Below are positions 36,247 through 45,177 of a DNA stretch of 64,000 nt, in pieces. A program made the position numbers and the translations under genes. Source of the stretch: Roseobacter weihaiensis (GTDB taxonomy: Bacteria > Pseudomonadota > Alphaproteobacteria > Rhodobacterales > Rhodobacteraceae); contig NZ_JACNMO010000020.1 in NCBI RefSeq assembly GCF_020622345.1, positions 1 through 64,000 on the forward strand. Direction: 5' to 3'. Position 1 is the first letter of the stretch; each line of letters starts with the position of its first letter. Below the pieces are notes generated by a model that worked only from the letters and a program-made list of their open reading frames with translations, searched no databases and had not been told where the DNA came from.

Positions 36247-37761
36247 ATGCTCGATGAGGCCCTCACGATCCCCGACGACTCGGACGACCTGCGCAGCTTC
36301 GCGGTCCAGCTGGTCGCCGAGGTGAAGGCACAGGCGATGCTGATCGAGAAGCTCCGCCATCAGGTGGCGGGCCATCAGGCGTGGCGCTACGGGACCTCAT
36401 CGGAGGCGTCCGCGCAGTTGCAACTGGCGCTGGAGACATCCGAGCTGGCCGCCGCGGCCATGACGGCACAGATGGGCCTGCCGGAGGAGGCCGGCGCATC
36501 CGCCGAGGAGGCGGAAGTCAAGGCCAAGCCGGTGCGTCGACCCATTCCCGATCACGTGCCGCGTAACGAGGTGGAGATCGCCCCGTCCAGCGACAGCTGC
36601 GGCGCGTGCGGCGGAGCGCTCAGGAAGATCGGCCAGGACGTCACCGAGGAGCTCGAGTACGTCCCTAGGCGCTTCGTCGTGAACCGCATCACCCGACCGC
36701 GCTTCGCCTGCTCGGGCTGCGACGGCTTCACCCAGGCACCGTTGCCATCGCGGCCCATCGAACGCGGCCGGCCGGGGCCGGGTCTGCTGGCGCATGTGCT
36801 GGTGAGCAAGTACGGCGACCACGCTCCGCTTTATCGCCAGTCCCAGATCTATGCCCGCGAGGGGATCGACCTGAGCCGGGCCACCATGGCCGAGTGGGTG
36901 GGACGCTCGACCGCGCTGCTGGAGCCGCTCGCCGAGGCGATCGGGCGTCACGTCCTCGAGGGCGGCGCCATCCACGCCGACGATACGCCCGTGTGGATGC
37001 TGGCCCCCGGCACCGGCAAGACGAAGACGGCCCGGCTGTGGACCTACGTGCGCGACGAGCGCGACTGGACCGGAGCGGCGGCGGCCGCGGCGCTCTACCG
37101 CTTCTCTCCCGACCGCAAGGGCATCCACCCAGCGAAGCACCTCGCAGGCTGGATGCATGCCGACGGCTACGCGGGCTTCGAGGAGCTCTACCGCGGTGGC
37201 TCGATCCGCGACGTGGCCTGCCTCGCACATGTGCGGCGCAAGTTTGTGGACGTGCACCGGGCGCAGGGCTCCGCAATCGCCGAGGAGGCCATCCGCAGGA
37301 TCGGGCAGCTCTACGCCGTCGAGACGGCGATCCGCGGCTCGCCGCCCGACGAGCGCATCCACATCCGCCAGGAGAAGGCCGCGCCGGTCTTCGACGAGTT
37401 CGAGCGCTGGCTGCCCGAGCAACTCTCGACCATCTCCGGCAAGACGCCCCTCGCGATGGCCATCCGCTACGCGTCCGGGCGCCTGAAGCGGCTGCGGCCG
37501 TATCTAGCGCACGGCACCCTGAGCGCGGACAACAACGTGGCCGAGCGCGCCATGCGCTGCGTGGCCCTGGGCAGGAAGAACCATCTCTTCGTAGGCTCTC
37601 CCGCCGGCGGCCGCGCCGCCGCGGTAGCTTACACGCTGATCGAGACTGCCAAGCTGAACGGCGTCGATCCGCAGGCCTGGCTCGCCGACACCCTCGCGCG
37701 CCTGCCCGACCACAAGATCACGCGGCTGGACGATCTGCTGCCCTGGCGGTGGAAAGCATGA
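36247..37761 (+). CDS. tnpC: IS66 TnpC transposase
   Basis: A 504-residue DDE transposase: N-terminal leucine-zipper-like helix, a zinc-finger region with CGACGG and CSGC cysteine pairs (about 118-160), then the catalytic core with IHADDTPVW (first Asp) and a late DNNVAERAMR segment bearing the Glu. The length is typical, so the transposase appears intact. Confidence 0.95.
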   Translation: MLDEALTIPDDSDDLRSFAVQLVAEVKAQAMLIEKLRHQVAGHQAWRYGTSSEASAQLQLALETSELAAAAMTAQMGLPEEAGASAEEAEVKAKPVRRPIPDHVPRNEVEIAPSSDSCGACGGALRKIGQDVTEELEYVPRRFVVNRITRPRFACSGCDGFTQAPLPSRPIERGRPGPGLLAHVLVSKYGDHAPLYRQSQIYAREGIDLSRATMAEWVGRSTALLEPLAEAIGRHVLEGGAIHADDTPVWMLAPGTGKTKTARLWTYVRDERDWTGAAAAAALYRFSPDRKGIHPAKHLAGWMHADGYAGFEELYRGGSIRDVACLAHVRRKFVDVHRAQGSAIAEEAIRRIGQLYAVETAIRGSPPDERIHIRQEKAAPVFDEFERWLPEQLSTISGKTPLAMAIRYASGRLKRLRPYLAHGTLSADNNVAERAMRCVALGRKNHLFVGSPAGGRAAAVAYTLIETAKLNGVDPQAWLADTLARLPDHKITRLDDLLPWRWKA

Positions 37762-38327
37762 GCGTCTTGCGGCCGTGCGCCACGCTCGAGGACATCGAGC
37801 CCACCGTCCTGCGCCGCATCGAGGTGCCCGGGGCCATGCGGCTCGACCGGCTGCATCTGGTGCTCCAGGCCGCCATGCCCTGGCAGAACTATCACCTCTG
37901 GGAGTTCCAGGCTGGCGACACCCGCTGGGGCCTGCCGGACCCCGACTACGGCGACGACATCCGTCCCGCGGCCAAGGCTACGCTCGCTGAGGCCGTAGAG
38001 GCCGCAGGCGGCGGCGCCATCGGCTACCTCTACGACTTCGGCGACAGCTGGCAGCACCGCATCACGGTCGAGGATCGGACCCCACCAGACCCCCGTCACC
38101 TCTATCCCCGCCTCACCGACGTCGAGGGCCGCTGCCCACCCGAAGACGTCGGCGGCATCCCGGGCTACGAGCGCTACATCGACATCCTCGCCGATCCCAA
38201 AAACCCGCAGCACGCCGAGACCCTAGAATGGCACGGCGGACCCTTCGACCCCAATGTCCCACCCGCTGACGAACTGCGCCTCGACGTCCTCAAACTTGCG
38301 AAGAAGTGGAAGCCACGCGCCCGATAG
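37758..38327 (+). CDS. IS66 passenger gene, pRiA4b ORF-3-like
   Basis: A 189-residue protein of the plasmid pRiA4b ORF-3-like family, recognisable from LHLVLQAAMPWQNYHLWEF and GYLYDFGDSWQHRI. Its ATG overlaps the tnpC stop by four bases and it lies inside the terminal repeats, so it travels with the transposon. The function is unknown; such fourth ORFs occur in some rhizobial IS66 elements. Confidence 0.85.
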   Translation: MSVLRPCATLEDIEPTVLRRIEVPGAMRLDRLHLVLQAAMPWQNYHLWEFQAGDTRWGLPDPDYGDDIRPAAKATLAEAVEAAGGGAIGYLYDFGDSWQHRITVEDRTPPDPRHLYPRLTDVEGRCPPEDVGGIPGYERYIDILADPKNPQHAETLEWHGGPFDPNVPPADELRLDVLKLAKKWKPRAR

Positions 38328-38348
38328 ACGGCGCGGGCAGACGCTTAC

Positions 38349-38731
38349 GCATTGGGTGTCCTTCGCCCAATCAAATCACGATGTGCTCTTCCCCCACGTT
38401 GGTGGACGGGGAAGATCGCCAAACCGAAGGAGGATCAGCTCAAGCTGGTCAGCCGGGTCGCAAATCTGGTCGATGTCCAACCGATCAGGACCACCGCAGA
38501 CCAAGTCGGTGACGGTGACTAAACTAGCGTCGCGACCCTGCGTTTCGCCCACGCATTGCAAGAGAGCCGCGAAGCGATTGGGAAAGCCACGCTGGCATGG
38601 CGATGGGCCACCGCGACATGCGCTCAAGACCAGAGCAACGTCCCAGAAAACCAGCGGATGATCCAAGGTCTTGGGTTCACTCCCGTGATATACCTAAGAC
38701 ACTGGTTGCAATGCTCATCGAGGAATCGTCC
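38349..38731. other. 383-bp stretch right of IS66, no assignable gene
   Basis: A 96-codon minus-strand frame (38376-38666) and a short plus-strand C-terminus-like frame exist, but neither shows a family motif or ribosome binding site. The text may be the remains of a gene cut by the IS66 insertion. Confidence 0.4.
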
Positions 38732-38989
38732 ATGCGTATCTCCCTTCTCGCTGCTCTCTGCCTTACGGTATCGATGCCCGCTTTTGGCGACACAGCTCAC
38801 GCGGAGCGCGTTGATCACCACCTGACGCAGCTTCAACTCCATGCGCGGAGCGCGTTTCGGCTTTACGACATTGATGTCGATCCCAGGTCGCTTACCCTTG
38901 GTCAACTCGCGCAGATCGAGAGCGTGCTCGACAGCGAGGACTCCGGGGGGCAGAAGCGCGCCCGGATCAGGACCATTGCCGATCAATGA
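38732..38989 (+). CDS. small exported protein
   Basis: An 85-residue protein with a clear signal peptide (MRISLLAALCLTVSMPAFGD, cleavage near ADTAHA) and a helical mature part. GAGGAA lies seven bases before the ATG at 38732. The mature region ends LAQIESVLDSEDSGGQKRAR; similar short periplasmic proteins are common in Rhodobacterales. No function can be assigned. Confidence 0.6.
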   Translation: MRISLLAALCLTVSMPAFGDTAHAERVDHHLTQLQLHARSAFRLYDIDVDPRSLTLGQLAQIESVLDSEDSGGQKRARIRTIADQ

Positions 38990-39025
38990 GCTTCGACAGG
39001 GGGGCGGTGCGCCGAGCTACCCCGA

Positions 39026-39710
39026 ATGAAGACCCCTGATGCTTGTCGGCTGGCAGGCGCGACTTTCGTTCGCGGGAAGCGGATCAGGACGACCGTTCCC
39101 GACCCGGCGCGGCCGTGCCCGCGCGACAAGGTGCACCGCCAGTTCCAGGCCCCGGCGCCGAACCGGCTCTGGGTGAGCGACTTCACCTACGTCGCGACCT
39201 GGCGGGGCTTCGTCCACGTCGCATTCGTCATCGACACCTACGCCAGGCGCATCGTCGGCTGGCGGGTGAGCGGCACCGCGACCGCTGGCTTCGTCCTCGA
39301 CGCCCTAGAGCAGGCCATCCACGACCGAAAGCCCGCGAAGAATGCAGACCTCGTCGCCCATTCGAACCGCGGCTCGCAAGGCGATCCGCTACACCGAGCG
39401 TCTGGCCGAGGAAGGGATCGAGCCGTCGGTCGGACCGGTCGGGGATTCATACGACAACGCGCTGGCCGAGACCGTTATCGGCCTCTTCAAGACCGAGGTC
39501 ATCCGCCCGCCTGGACCCTGGCGCTCGCTCGAGGCCGTGGAGTTCGCGACCCTCGAATGGGTGGACTGGTTCAACCATCGCCGCCTGCTCGAACCGATCG
39601 GGCACGTTCCGCCAGCCGAAGCAGAAGCCACCTACTACGAGCAGATCGACATGCAGCGGCAAGCCGCGTAACTCAAACCAAACAGCCTCCGGAAAACCAG
39701 GGGCGGTTCA
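39026..39710 (+). pseudogene. truncated, frameshifted IS3-family transposase remnant
   Basis: Transposase OrfB text begins abruptly at VRGKRIRTTVP (about 39070), without orfA or the N-terminal half. The DDE core is present: LWVSDFTYVAT and VAFVIDTYARRIVGW in one frame, then YDNALAETVIGLFKTEVI and VDWFNHRRLLEPIG in the next, with a frameshift near 39375 that also damages the HSDRGSQY motif. The right inverted repeat ends in GGGGCGGTTCA at 39710. The element is dead and cut a SnoaL-like gene. Confidence 0.85.
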
Positions 39711-39849
39711 CTATCAGGGAGTCGCGGTAAAAACTGGCAAGCCCTTCAAAGCGCGTTTTGCACATTTCTGGACAATGCGTGATGGCAAGATCGCGCGCCT
39801 TCAACAAACAGCAGACACCGTTCAATTGGCGCGTTCCCTGGACGCCTGA
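39711..39849 (+). pseudogene. C-terminal end of a SnoaL-like/ketosteroid-isomerase-related gene
   Basis: The 45 residues after the IS3 end (VKTGKPFKARFAHFWTMRDG, then KIARLQQTADTVQLARSLDA) are the C-terminus of an NTF2-fold SnoaL-like protein. The front was removed by the insertion. It was the first gene of the SDR-GlcG-GST operon. Confidence 0.75.
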
Positions 39850-39902
39850 ACCTGGCTGCGAAACGAGACCAACGGAGATATCTCAAAGGACGGAGACCCA
39901 AT

Positions 39903-40634
39903 ATGGCCGACAAAAGGGTTTGTTTGATTACTGGTGCCCACAAGGGGATGGGGCTCGAAGCGGCGCGTCAGCTCGGGAAAAAGGGCTTGCACGTGATCCC
40001 GAGCGCACGCGACTCGGAACAATCCGAAGCGGCGGTCGCGCGACTCAAGAGCGATGGCGTTTCAGCGGAACCCCTAACGATCGACACAACCAATGAAGTG
40101 TCAGTACGGACAGCAGCGCGGGCCGTGCACGAACGTCATGGCAAGCTCGATGTTTTGATCAACAATGCAGGGGTGAGCCTGGAGTTCGACACCGGCATCA
40201 CACCCGAGACTCTAGGCATCGAACAGATTCGTGCGACCTACGAAACTAATGTGTTCGGCACCTTCCGCATGATTCAGGCGTTCACGCCGTTGCTGGCAGA
40301 TGGCGACGGGCCGCGCATCGTCAACATTGCATCCACTATGGGTTCCCTTGCCGCGCTGTCGGACCCGGAGAGCCCATATTACGAGATGAATGTGCCCGCC
40401 TACAATTCCTCGAAATCCGCTGTGAACGGACTGACGGTTGCGTATGCCAAAGCATTAAAGTCCAAAGGCATTTCTGTCACTTCAATATGTCCTGGCTGGG
40501 TGCGCACTGACATCGGCACCAAAAACGCGTTTAAGTCCGTCGAGGAAGGCGTGATGATTACGGTTCAGGTCGCGACGATGGACAATCCTCCATCCGGTGC
40601 CTTTGTCGATATCGACGGGCCAGTGCCTTGGTGA
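39903..40634 (+). CDS. SDR-family oxidoreductase (carbonyl-reductase-like)
   Basis: A 243-residue short-chain dehydrogenase: TGAHKGMG at residues 10-17, NNAGVSL near 88, and the active-site YNSSK near 166. The CPGWVRTDIG segment and overall layout resemble carbonyl reductases of the SDR21-like type. It follows the SnoaL-like remnant by 53 bp and precedes the GlcG gene by 11 bp. Confidence 0.9.
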   Translation: MADKRVCLITGAHKGMGLEAARQLGKKGLHVIPSARDSEQSEAAVARLKSDGVSAEPLTIDTTNEVSVRTAARAVHERHGKLDVLINNAGVSLEFDTGITPETLGIEQIRATYETNVFGTFRMIQAFTPLLADGDGPRIVNIASTMGSLAALSDPESPYYEMNVPAYNSSKSAVNGLTVAYAKALKSKGISVTSICPGWVRTDIGTKNAFKSVEEGVMITVQVATMDNPPSGAFVDIDGPVPW

Positions 40635-40645
40635 GCGGGTGAGAT

Positions 40646-41092
40646 ATGCCGAAACAAATCCAGACCCTGTGCTTGAATGACGCGAAGGCTCTGCTGGCAG
40701 CAGGAGAGGCGAAGGCGGGCGAACTCGGGCGGCCCGTCAACATCGCGGTCGTCGATGCAGGCGGGCATCTCATCGCCCATCTCCGCATGGACGGTGCATG
40801 GTTCGGTACGACCGATCTCGCGATCAACAAGGCGTTCTCCGCGCGCGCATTCGACATGAGCACCGAGGCGCTCGGTAACTTTGCACAGCCGGGGCAGGAG
40901 GCTTACGGCATTCAGTATTCCAACAGTGGTCGTGTCATGATTTTCTCAGGTGGATTTCCGGTCGAGCGCAACGGCGTTGTCATCGGTGCCATTGGCGTCG
41001 CGGGTGGAGTTGGTGATGAAGACCGCATGATCGCGGAGGCCGCATTGAATGCCTTTTTCGGCGAAACTTATCAACAAGCGAAGGGTGCTTAG
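40646..41092 (+). CDS. GlcG/HbpS-family protein
   Basis: A 148-residue member of the GlcG/HbpS (DUF336) family, shown by LGRPVNIAVVDAGGHLIAHLRMDG near 31-54 and GVVIGAIGVAGGVGDEDRMIAEAA near the end. HbpS from Streptomyces binds haem and senses redox stress; many homologues sit beside glycolate or redox enzymes. Adjacent to the GST gene with no gap. Confidence 0.88.
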   Translation: MPKQIQTLCLNDAKALLAAGEAKAGELGRPVNIAVVDAGGHLIAHLRMDGAWFGTTDLAINKAFSARAFDMSTEALGNFAQPGQEAYGIQYSNSGRVMIFSGGFPVERNGVVIGAIGVAGGVGDEDRMIAEAALNAFFGETYQQAKGA

Positions 41093-41716
41093 ATGCTGAA
41101 ACTCTATACTATGCCCGGGGCGTGCGCCCTGGCCCCAAATATCGGCTTCGCTTGGCTAAACGTTCCTGTCGATATTGAAAACATGGTCTTCGGGGAACAC
41201 CGCGAGCCCGCATTCCTTGAAATCAATCCGGCTGGAAAAGTTCCCGCTTTGCAATTCGATGATGGGCAGGTTCTGACCGAAGCAGCCGCGATCTTTGCTT
41301 GGCTTGGCAACACCCATGGAGTCGATCGTTTCGAACAGGATCCCATACTTCGCTGGCGGGAGGCCGAAGCGTTGAGCTATATGACATCTGAGGTGCACAC
41401 GGACTACCAGCCGCATTTCACCGTTGAACGCTATGTGATGAGCGAGGCCGCGCAGACTGAACTGAAGGCCAAGACATACGAAAAAATCGCCCACCATTAT
41501 GATATCATGAACAAAACGTTGCAGGGTGCGGGCGGCGAGTGGTATCTTGGCGCGCCGAGCTTCGCGGATGCCTATCTCTATTTGCTGGTGCGCTGGATCG
41601 TCCAGACACCGCTGTCCCTGTCAGACTACCCTGAGCTTAAGGCGCATGTGCGCAAGATGCAGGCCGACAACGGCGTGCGACTCGCACTAGAGCGCCAGGA
41701 AATGGAACCCATTTGA
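41093..41716 (+). CDS. glutathione S-transferase
   Basis: A 207-residue GST: thioredoxin-fold N-terminus (MLKLYTMPGACALAPNIGFAW; the PGACALAP region is the beta-class-type active-site loop with Cys) with INPAGKVPAL and the helical C-terminal domain. It would conjugate electrophiles with glutathione. It starts at the base after the GlcG stop. Confidence 0.92.
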   Translation: MLKLYTMPGACALAPNIGFAWLNVPVDIENMVFGEHREPAFLEINPAGKVPALQFDDGQVLTEAAAIFAWLGNTHGVDRFEQDPILRWREAEALSYMTSEVHTDYQPHFTVERYVMSEAAQTELKAKTYEKIAHHYDIMNKTLQGAGGEWYLGAPSFADAYLYLLVRWIVQTPLSLSDYPELKAHVRKMQADNGVRLALERQEMEPI

Positions 41717-41861
41717 TAATACGTCACAACATGCTGTCGGCCCGAAGATCGAAAGATATGGATTGGCTCACTATGTGGCGCAAAGCGGTCGCCGACGCAG
41801 TCGCAGCGAAATCCCTCGAAGTCCCGCGGAACCGGCATATGCGTCGGCCGCCGTCTAAAGA

Positions 41862-42087
41862 TTAGGTCTCATCTGGCGCGTTTTCCTTCAACAAAAGATC
41901 CAGTCGCACATCCAGCGCCAGCGCGGCATGCCAAAGCGTGATGATGGTGACGTTCTGTTGGCCGCGCTCCATCGAACTCACATGGGCGCGATCCACGCCC
42001 CATCTTCACGGCCAATGCCGCCTGGCTCATATCAGCTAAAGTTCTGTAGTGCTTGAGATTGTTCCCAAAAACCTGCCGGATATCCAT
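41862..42087 (-). pseudogene. frameshifted second copy of the QseC-like repressor
   Basis: The start MDIRQVFGNNLKHYRTLADM and SQAALAVKMG match the gene at 8046-8282 almost residue for residue. One extra G in the GATGGGGCG stretch near 41998 shifts the frame; the correct continuation (VDRAHVSSMERGQQNVTIIT, then LDVRLDLLLKENAPDET) runs in the next frame to a stop at 41862-41864. It is a recently broken paralogue. Confidence 0.9.
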
Positions 42088-42101
42088 CCGACGACCAAAG
42101 A

Positions 42102-42134
42102 CCTATCGCGTATTTTAGTGCGACGTATTATAAT
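42102..42134. promoter_or_regulatory. second copy of the qseC-qseM operator
   Basis: Bases 42102-42125 are identical to 8296-8319, followed by TATAAT at 42129-42134. The inner dyad is partly altered. It lies beside the broken qseC copy in the same orientation as the intact module. Confidence 0.75.
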
Positions 42135-42264
42135 GCTCTCTCTATGCCACCTCGTTCAGCGATCAGATACGGAAATGCAGCCTTTCAGCCGTGCGGCAGT
42201 TGCGCGAAGCCATGTAAATGAGGCATTAGCCAGATGGGCATCGACGGTGCTCATGGGGGATAAG

Positions 42265-42317
42265 ATGAGCAGCGAGATCAGTCGAAGACTTACCGATACC
42301 CCGCCAAACAGCGACCA
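42265..42317 (+). pseudogene. start of a second QseM-like gene, cut by an IS
   Basis: GGGGGATAAG precedes an ATG that encodes MSSEISRRLTDTPPNSD. The TDTPP segment lines up with ADTPPTG of the intact DUF2285 protein, and the distance from the operator is similar. The insertion sequence at 42318 removes the rest. Confidence 0.65.
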
Positions 42318-43452
42318 TGGAGTTGACCCGGTTTCACGGACACCCTGAGAGTTCAGCCGGAGGTGTTCGAGATGACCCGTTATCGCCCTGCCTATCCGCC
42401 GGAGTTTCGGCGCCAGATGATCGATCTTGTCCGCTCCGTCGCACGCCCGAAGAGTTGTCGCGTGAGTTCGAGCCGAGCGCCGCGTCGATCGCCGGATGGG
42501 TCCGTCGCGCCGACGCTAAGGACGGCACGCGGCCTGATGTCATGAGTACGGCCGAACGTGAGGAGCTCGCGCGTCTCCGTCGCGAGAACCGGCAGCTTCG
42601 TCAGGAGCGGGACATATTGGCAGAGGCTACGGCCTGGTTCGCGGCCGCCCCGAACGGGCGTACGAACTGATGCGGACGAACCAGGCCGAGCATCCGATCC
42701 GCGTCATGGCCTGTGTGTTGGGCGTATCTGCCTCTGGCTTCTACGACTGGCGCGATCGGCAGCCGTCGGATCGGCAGAGAGGCGATGCCGCCCTTCTACG
42801 CCGCATCCGCACCATTCACGCTGTCTCGCATGGGACCTACGGCGCGCCACGCGTTCATGCAGAGTTGCGGGCCGAGGGCGTCCAGATCGGGCGCAAGCGC
42901 GTCGCCCGGCTGATGCGCGAGGCCGGGATCGCGGGTGTCAGCCGCAGGCGCAGGGCCGTCCGCGCCCCGGAACGGACCTCCGCCGGCGATCCTCCCGCTT
43001 CGCTACGCCAGGCCGTCTTGGCGACCGGAGAGGCGCCCTCAGCGCTTTGCTCGAACCACGCTTCCACTTCATCATCGCAACCTCCATCAGCCAAGCGTTG
43101 CGACAACCGGTTGAGACCGCCCAGTATACGTCCTGGGTGTTCGGCCATCGCTGCCGAATGGCGGGCATCCGGCCATCAACCGGCACTGCCGGCGATGCAC
43201 TCGACAACGCCATGTGCGAGAGCTTCTTCGCCACCCTCGAATGCGAGCTGATCGATCGCCATCGCTTCGCAACGAAAGCCGAGGCGCAGATCGCCGTGTT
43301 CCATTTCATCGAGGGCTTCTACAACCCGTCGCGCCGACACTCGTCCATCGGCTACCTGTCACCCGCCGAGTTCGAAGCAGCCCATCAATCCAACCGTGCC
43401 CAGACGGGCACGCCCAAACCCGAAACCTGTCCGTGAAACCGGGTCAACTCCA
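42318..43452 (+). mobile_element. defective IS3-family element with perfect 25-bp inverted repeats
   Basis: Perfect 25-bp inverted repeats lie at 42318-42342 and 43428-43452 (TGGAGTTGACCCGG... and complement). Between them are a frameshifted orfA (from about 42372) and an orfB (from 42670) whose middle, including the first part of the catalytic core, is missing or replaced. No target duplication is visible at the ends. It cannot encode a working transposase but could be moved in trans. Confidence 0.85.
42372..43436 (+). pseudogene. broken IS3-family transposase genes (orfA, orfB)
   Basis: OrfA begins MTRYRPAYPPEFRRQMIDLV and continues after a frameshift near 42440 as EELSREFEPSAASIAGWVRR and a leucine-zipper-like LARLRRENRQLRQERDIL. 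OrfB starts at 42670 (HPIRVMACVLGVSASGFYDW); after GVSRRRRAV the expected DDE text is replaced by unrelated sequence, and the known end (CESFFATLECELIDRHRF, then YLSPAEFE) resumes in another frame. Confidence 0.85.
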
Positions 43453-43554
43453 ACTCCATTTGATCATCTGGTTGAGGCTTGTGAGGAGCTGTATGGCGAG
43501 GGCCGTGATGATGACCTTGAAGGGTTTGCCCTGCGCCTCGAGGCGGGCGGCCGC
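43453..43554 (-). pseudogene. C-terminal tail of an IS110-family transposase
   Basis: The minus strand reads AARLEAQGKPFKVIITALA followed by IQLLTSLNQMIK, the conserved C-terminal end of IS110/IS116/IS902 transposases. It is cut at one side by the IS3 inverted repeat and at the other by an in-frame stop next to the secreted-protein gene. Confidence 0.7.
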
Positions 43555-44103
43555 TTAACCTGCCGCCCGCCACAGCCCCAATTCAGGGTCGAGCGTCGCG
43601 CAGGTCTCCATCGTCAATGTGCGCCAGCGATGGGTCGGGTTGAAGGTCGGCGCCGCGTCGGGACCGGCGGCGAGGCAGAGCTCAGTATCGGCGAGACGCA
43701 TGTGCCCCTCCTCAGTCCGCTCGAAGCGTTGAAATCGGTCTGCCGGCAGGAAACTCTCCTCGGCGCCGCAGGGGCGCAGGACGACCGGCGCGCCGGGCAG
43801 CAACCCTTCGCCCACCGCGAAGGCCGTCACGCAGCTCTCGAAGGCGGGCATATAGAGACGTCCGTCCGAGAGCACCTCGACGAAGCGATCCGAGGCATGC
43901 GCCTCGGGCAGGCAATTATGCGCGATCAGCGGCAGATCCGCCCGGGCAGTATCGCCGATGCCGAGCACATCGACACAATAGCCTTCCTCCGGAAAACCGA
44001 GATCGCTTTGGGTCCTGAGTTGCGGACCGGTCTCAGCGGCACCGGGAGAGGCCGAGAAGAGCAGCCCTAGGACAGCACAAGCGCCAGCGGAAAGAGATTT
44101 CAT
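43555..44103 (-). CDS. exported ricin-lectin-like protein
   Basis: A 182-residue protein with a signal peptide (MKSLSAGACAVLGLLFSA, cleavage near AAETG) and four cysteines spaced as in secreted domains (YCVDVLG, NCLPEA, CVTAFA, LCLAAG and a final CATLD). The internal repeats with C and W near DRFQRF and HRWRTLTMETC resemble a ricin B-type/beta-trefoil carbohydrate-binding fold, with moderate certainty. The ATG at 44103 begins the signal peptide. Confidence 0.6.
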   Translation of the reverse strand: MKSLSAGACAVLGLLFSASPGAAETGPQLRTQSDLGFPEEGYCVDVLGIGDTARADLPLIAHNCLPEAHASDRFVEVLSDGRLYMPAFESCVTAFAVGEGLLPGAPVVLRPCGAEESFLPADRFQRFERTEEGHMRLADTELCLAAGPDAAPTFNPTHRWRTLTMETCATLDPELGLWRAAG

Positions 44104-44123
44104 GGGGAGGTTCCCTTCGTGAT

Positions 44124-45137
44124 TTATGGTGTCGCCCAGTCGAGTTGCGGCCCGATGGGCACGATCCCGAGCGGGTTTCTTTTGGCGGATGGCGAGTGAT
44201 AACCACGCCGGTAAATGTCGAAATCGGCCGTCGCCGCGACACCGTCGTGGCGATAGAGCCGCTTCGCGTAACCCCAGAGATGCGGATAATCCGTCAATCT
44301 GCGCAGGTTGCACTTGAAGGCGGAATGATAGGCGACATCGAATCGCGCGAGCGTCGGGAAGAGCCTCAGATCGGTTTCGGTGAGCGATGATCCATGGAGG
44401 AACGGGCCCGGCGTGTCTGTGGCATGACCGGCCCGGCCAGCGACTGACCCTAGTCGCGCCTCGAGGGCATCCAGCATTGCAAACACATCCCGCGTTGCAC
44501 CCTCATAGGCCTCCTGTGTGCCGGCAAAACCGGCGCGGTAAACGCCATTGTTGAGCCGGTCGTGGATCTCGCTCGACAGTGCGTCGATCTCGTCCCGCAG
44601 ATCGCACGGGTAGAGATCGGGCGCGTCCTGGGATGCGAATGTGCCGAATTGCGTCGCGAGCATCCGGACAATATCGGCGCTTTCATTCGAGACGATCTTT
44701 TCGCGGTGCCGATCCCAGAGCACCGGCGTCGTGGCCCGGCCCGAATAGCCAGGATCGGACCGGTGATAGAGTTCGTGAAGTGCTGCGCTCCCACAAAGGT
44801 GATCGGTGAAGCCGCTTACAGCGTCGAAAACCCACCCCTGATCCGTAAGACGCGGCGCGCAGGTCGAAAGCCCGATGACGTCCTCCAGTCCCATCACCAC
44901 CCGCACGAGGGCCGTCCGATGCGCCCATGGGCAGTTGATCGCGCCATAAAGGTGATAGCGTCCGGCCTCGGCAGGATAGACATCGCTCGCGATCGCGCCT
45001 GGAAGGCCATCGGAAGCGCGGGTGCCGTCGCGCGTGACCCAATCGCGCAGTACCGAAGGCGCGCGGCGCCACGCGCCGTCCGGATCCGCCGCGATCTGTG
45101 TCTCCGTGACCCAGACACCATCGATCATCCGGCCCAT
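44124..45137 (-). CDS. glutathionyl-hydroquinone reductase
   Basis: A 337-residue Xi-class GST (YqjG/PcpF/ECM4 family). The active-site cysteine is in AINCPWAHRTAL (about residue 68), and ESADIVRML with the later DLRLFPTLARFDVAYHSAFKCN segment is diagnostic. It reduces glutathionyl-hydroquinones with glutathione, rescuing products of quinone stress. The start at 45137 (MGRMIDGVWVTE) gives the usual family length. Confidence 0.92.
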   Translation of the reverse strand: MGRMIDGVWVTETQIAADPDGAWRRAPSVLRDWVTRDGTRASDGLPGAIASDVYPAEAGRYHLYGAINCPWAHRTALVRVVMGLEDVIGLSTCAPRLTDQGWVFDAVSGFTDHLCGSAALHELYHRSDPGYSGRATTPVLWDRHREKIVSNESADIVRMLATQFGTFASQDAPDLYPCDLRDEIDALSSEIHDRLNNGVYRAGFAGTQEAYEGATRDVFAMLDALEARLGSVAGRAGHATDTPGPFLHGSSLTETDLRLFPTLARFDVAYHSAFKCNLRRLTDYPHLWGYAKRLYRHDGVAATADFDIYRRGYHSPSAKRNPLGIVPIGPQLDWATP

Positions 45138-45177
45138 GGCGACACCTGAACGTTCGGCGTTTCCGGGTCGGTCAACG

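Larger units (their letters stand above)
35334..38348 (+). mobile_element. complete IS66-family insertion sequence (3,015 bp)
   Basis: Terminal inverted repeats begin GTAAGCGTCTGC at 35334 and end with its complement (GCAGACGCTTAC) at 38348. Inside are tnpA, tnpB and tnpC in IS66 order plus a fourth ORF. IS66 elements normally duplicate 8 bp of target, but the flanks here (CGTATTAC and GCATTGGG) differ, so one flank has probably been rearranged after insertion. Confidence 0.92.

Noticed and set aside
38376-38666. 96-codon minus-strand frame right of IS66
   Set aside because: Start lacks a ribosome binding site and the translation matches no family I know; kept only as part of an unassigned region.
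43396-44070. 224-codon plus-strand frame opposite the secreted lectin-like protein
   Set aside because: It spans an IS end and is antisense to a gene with a clear signal peptide; no motifs.
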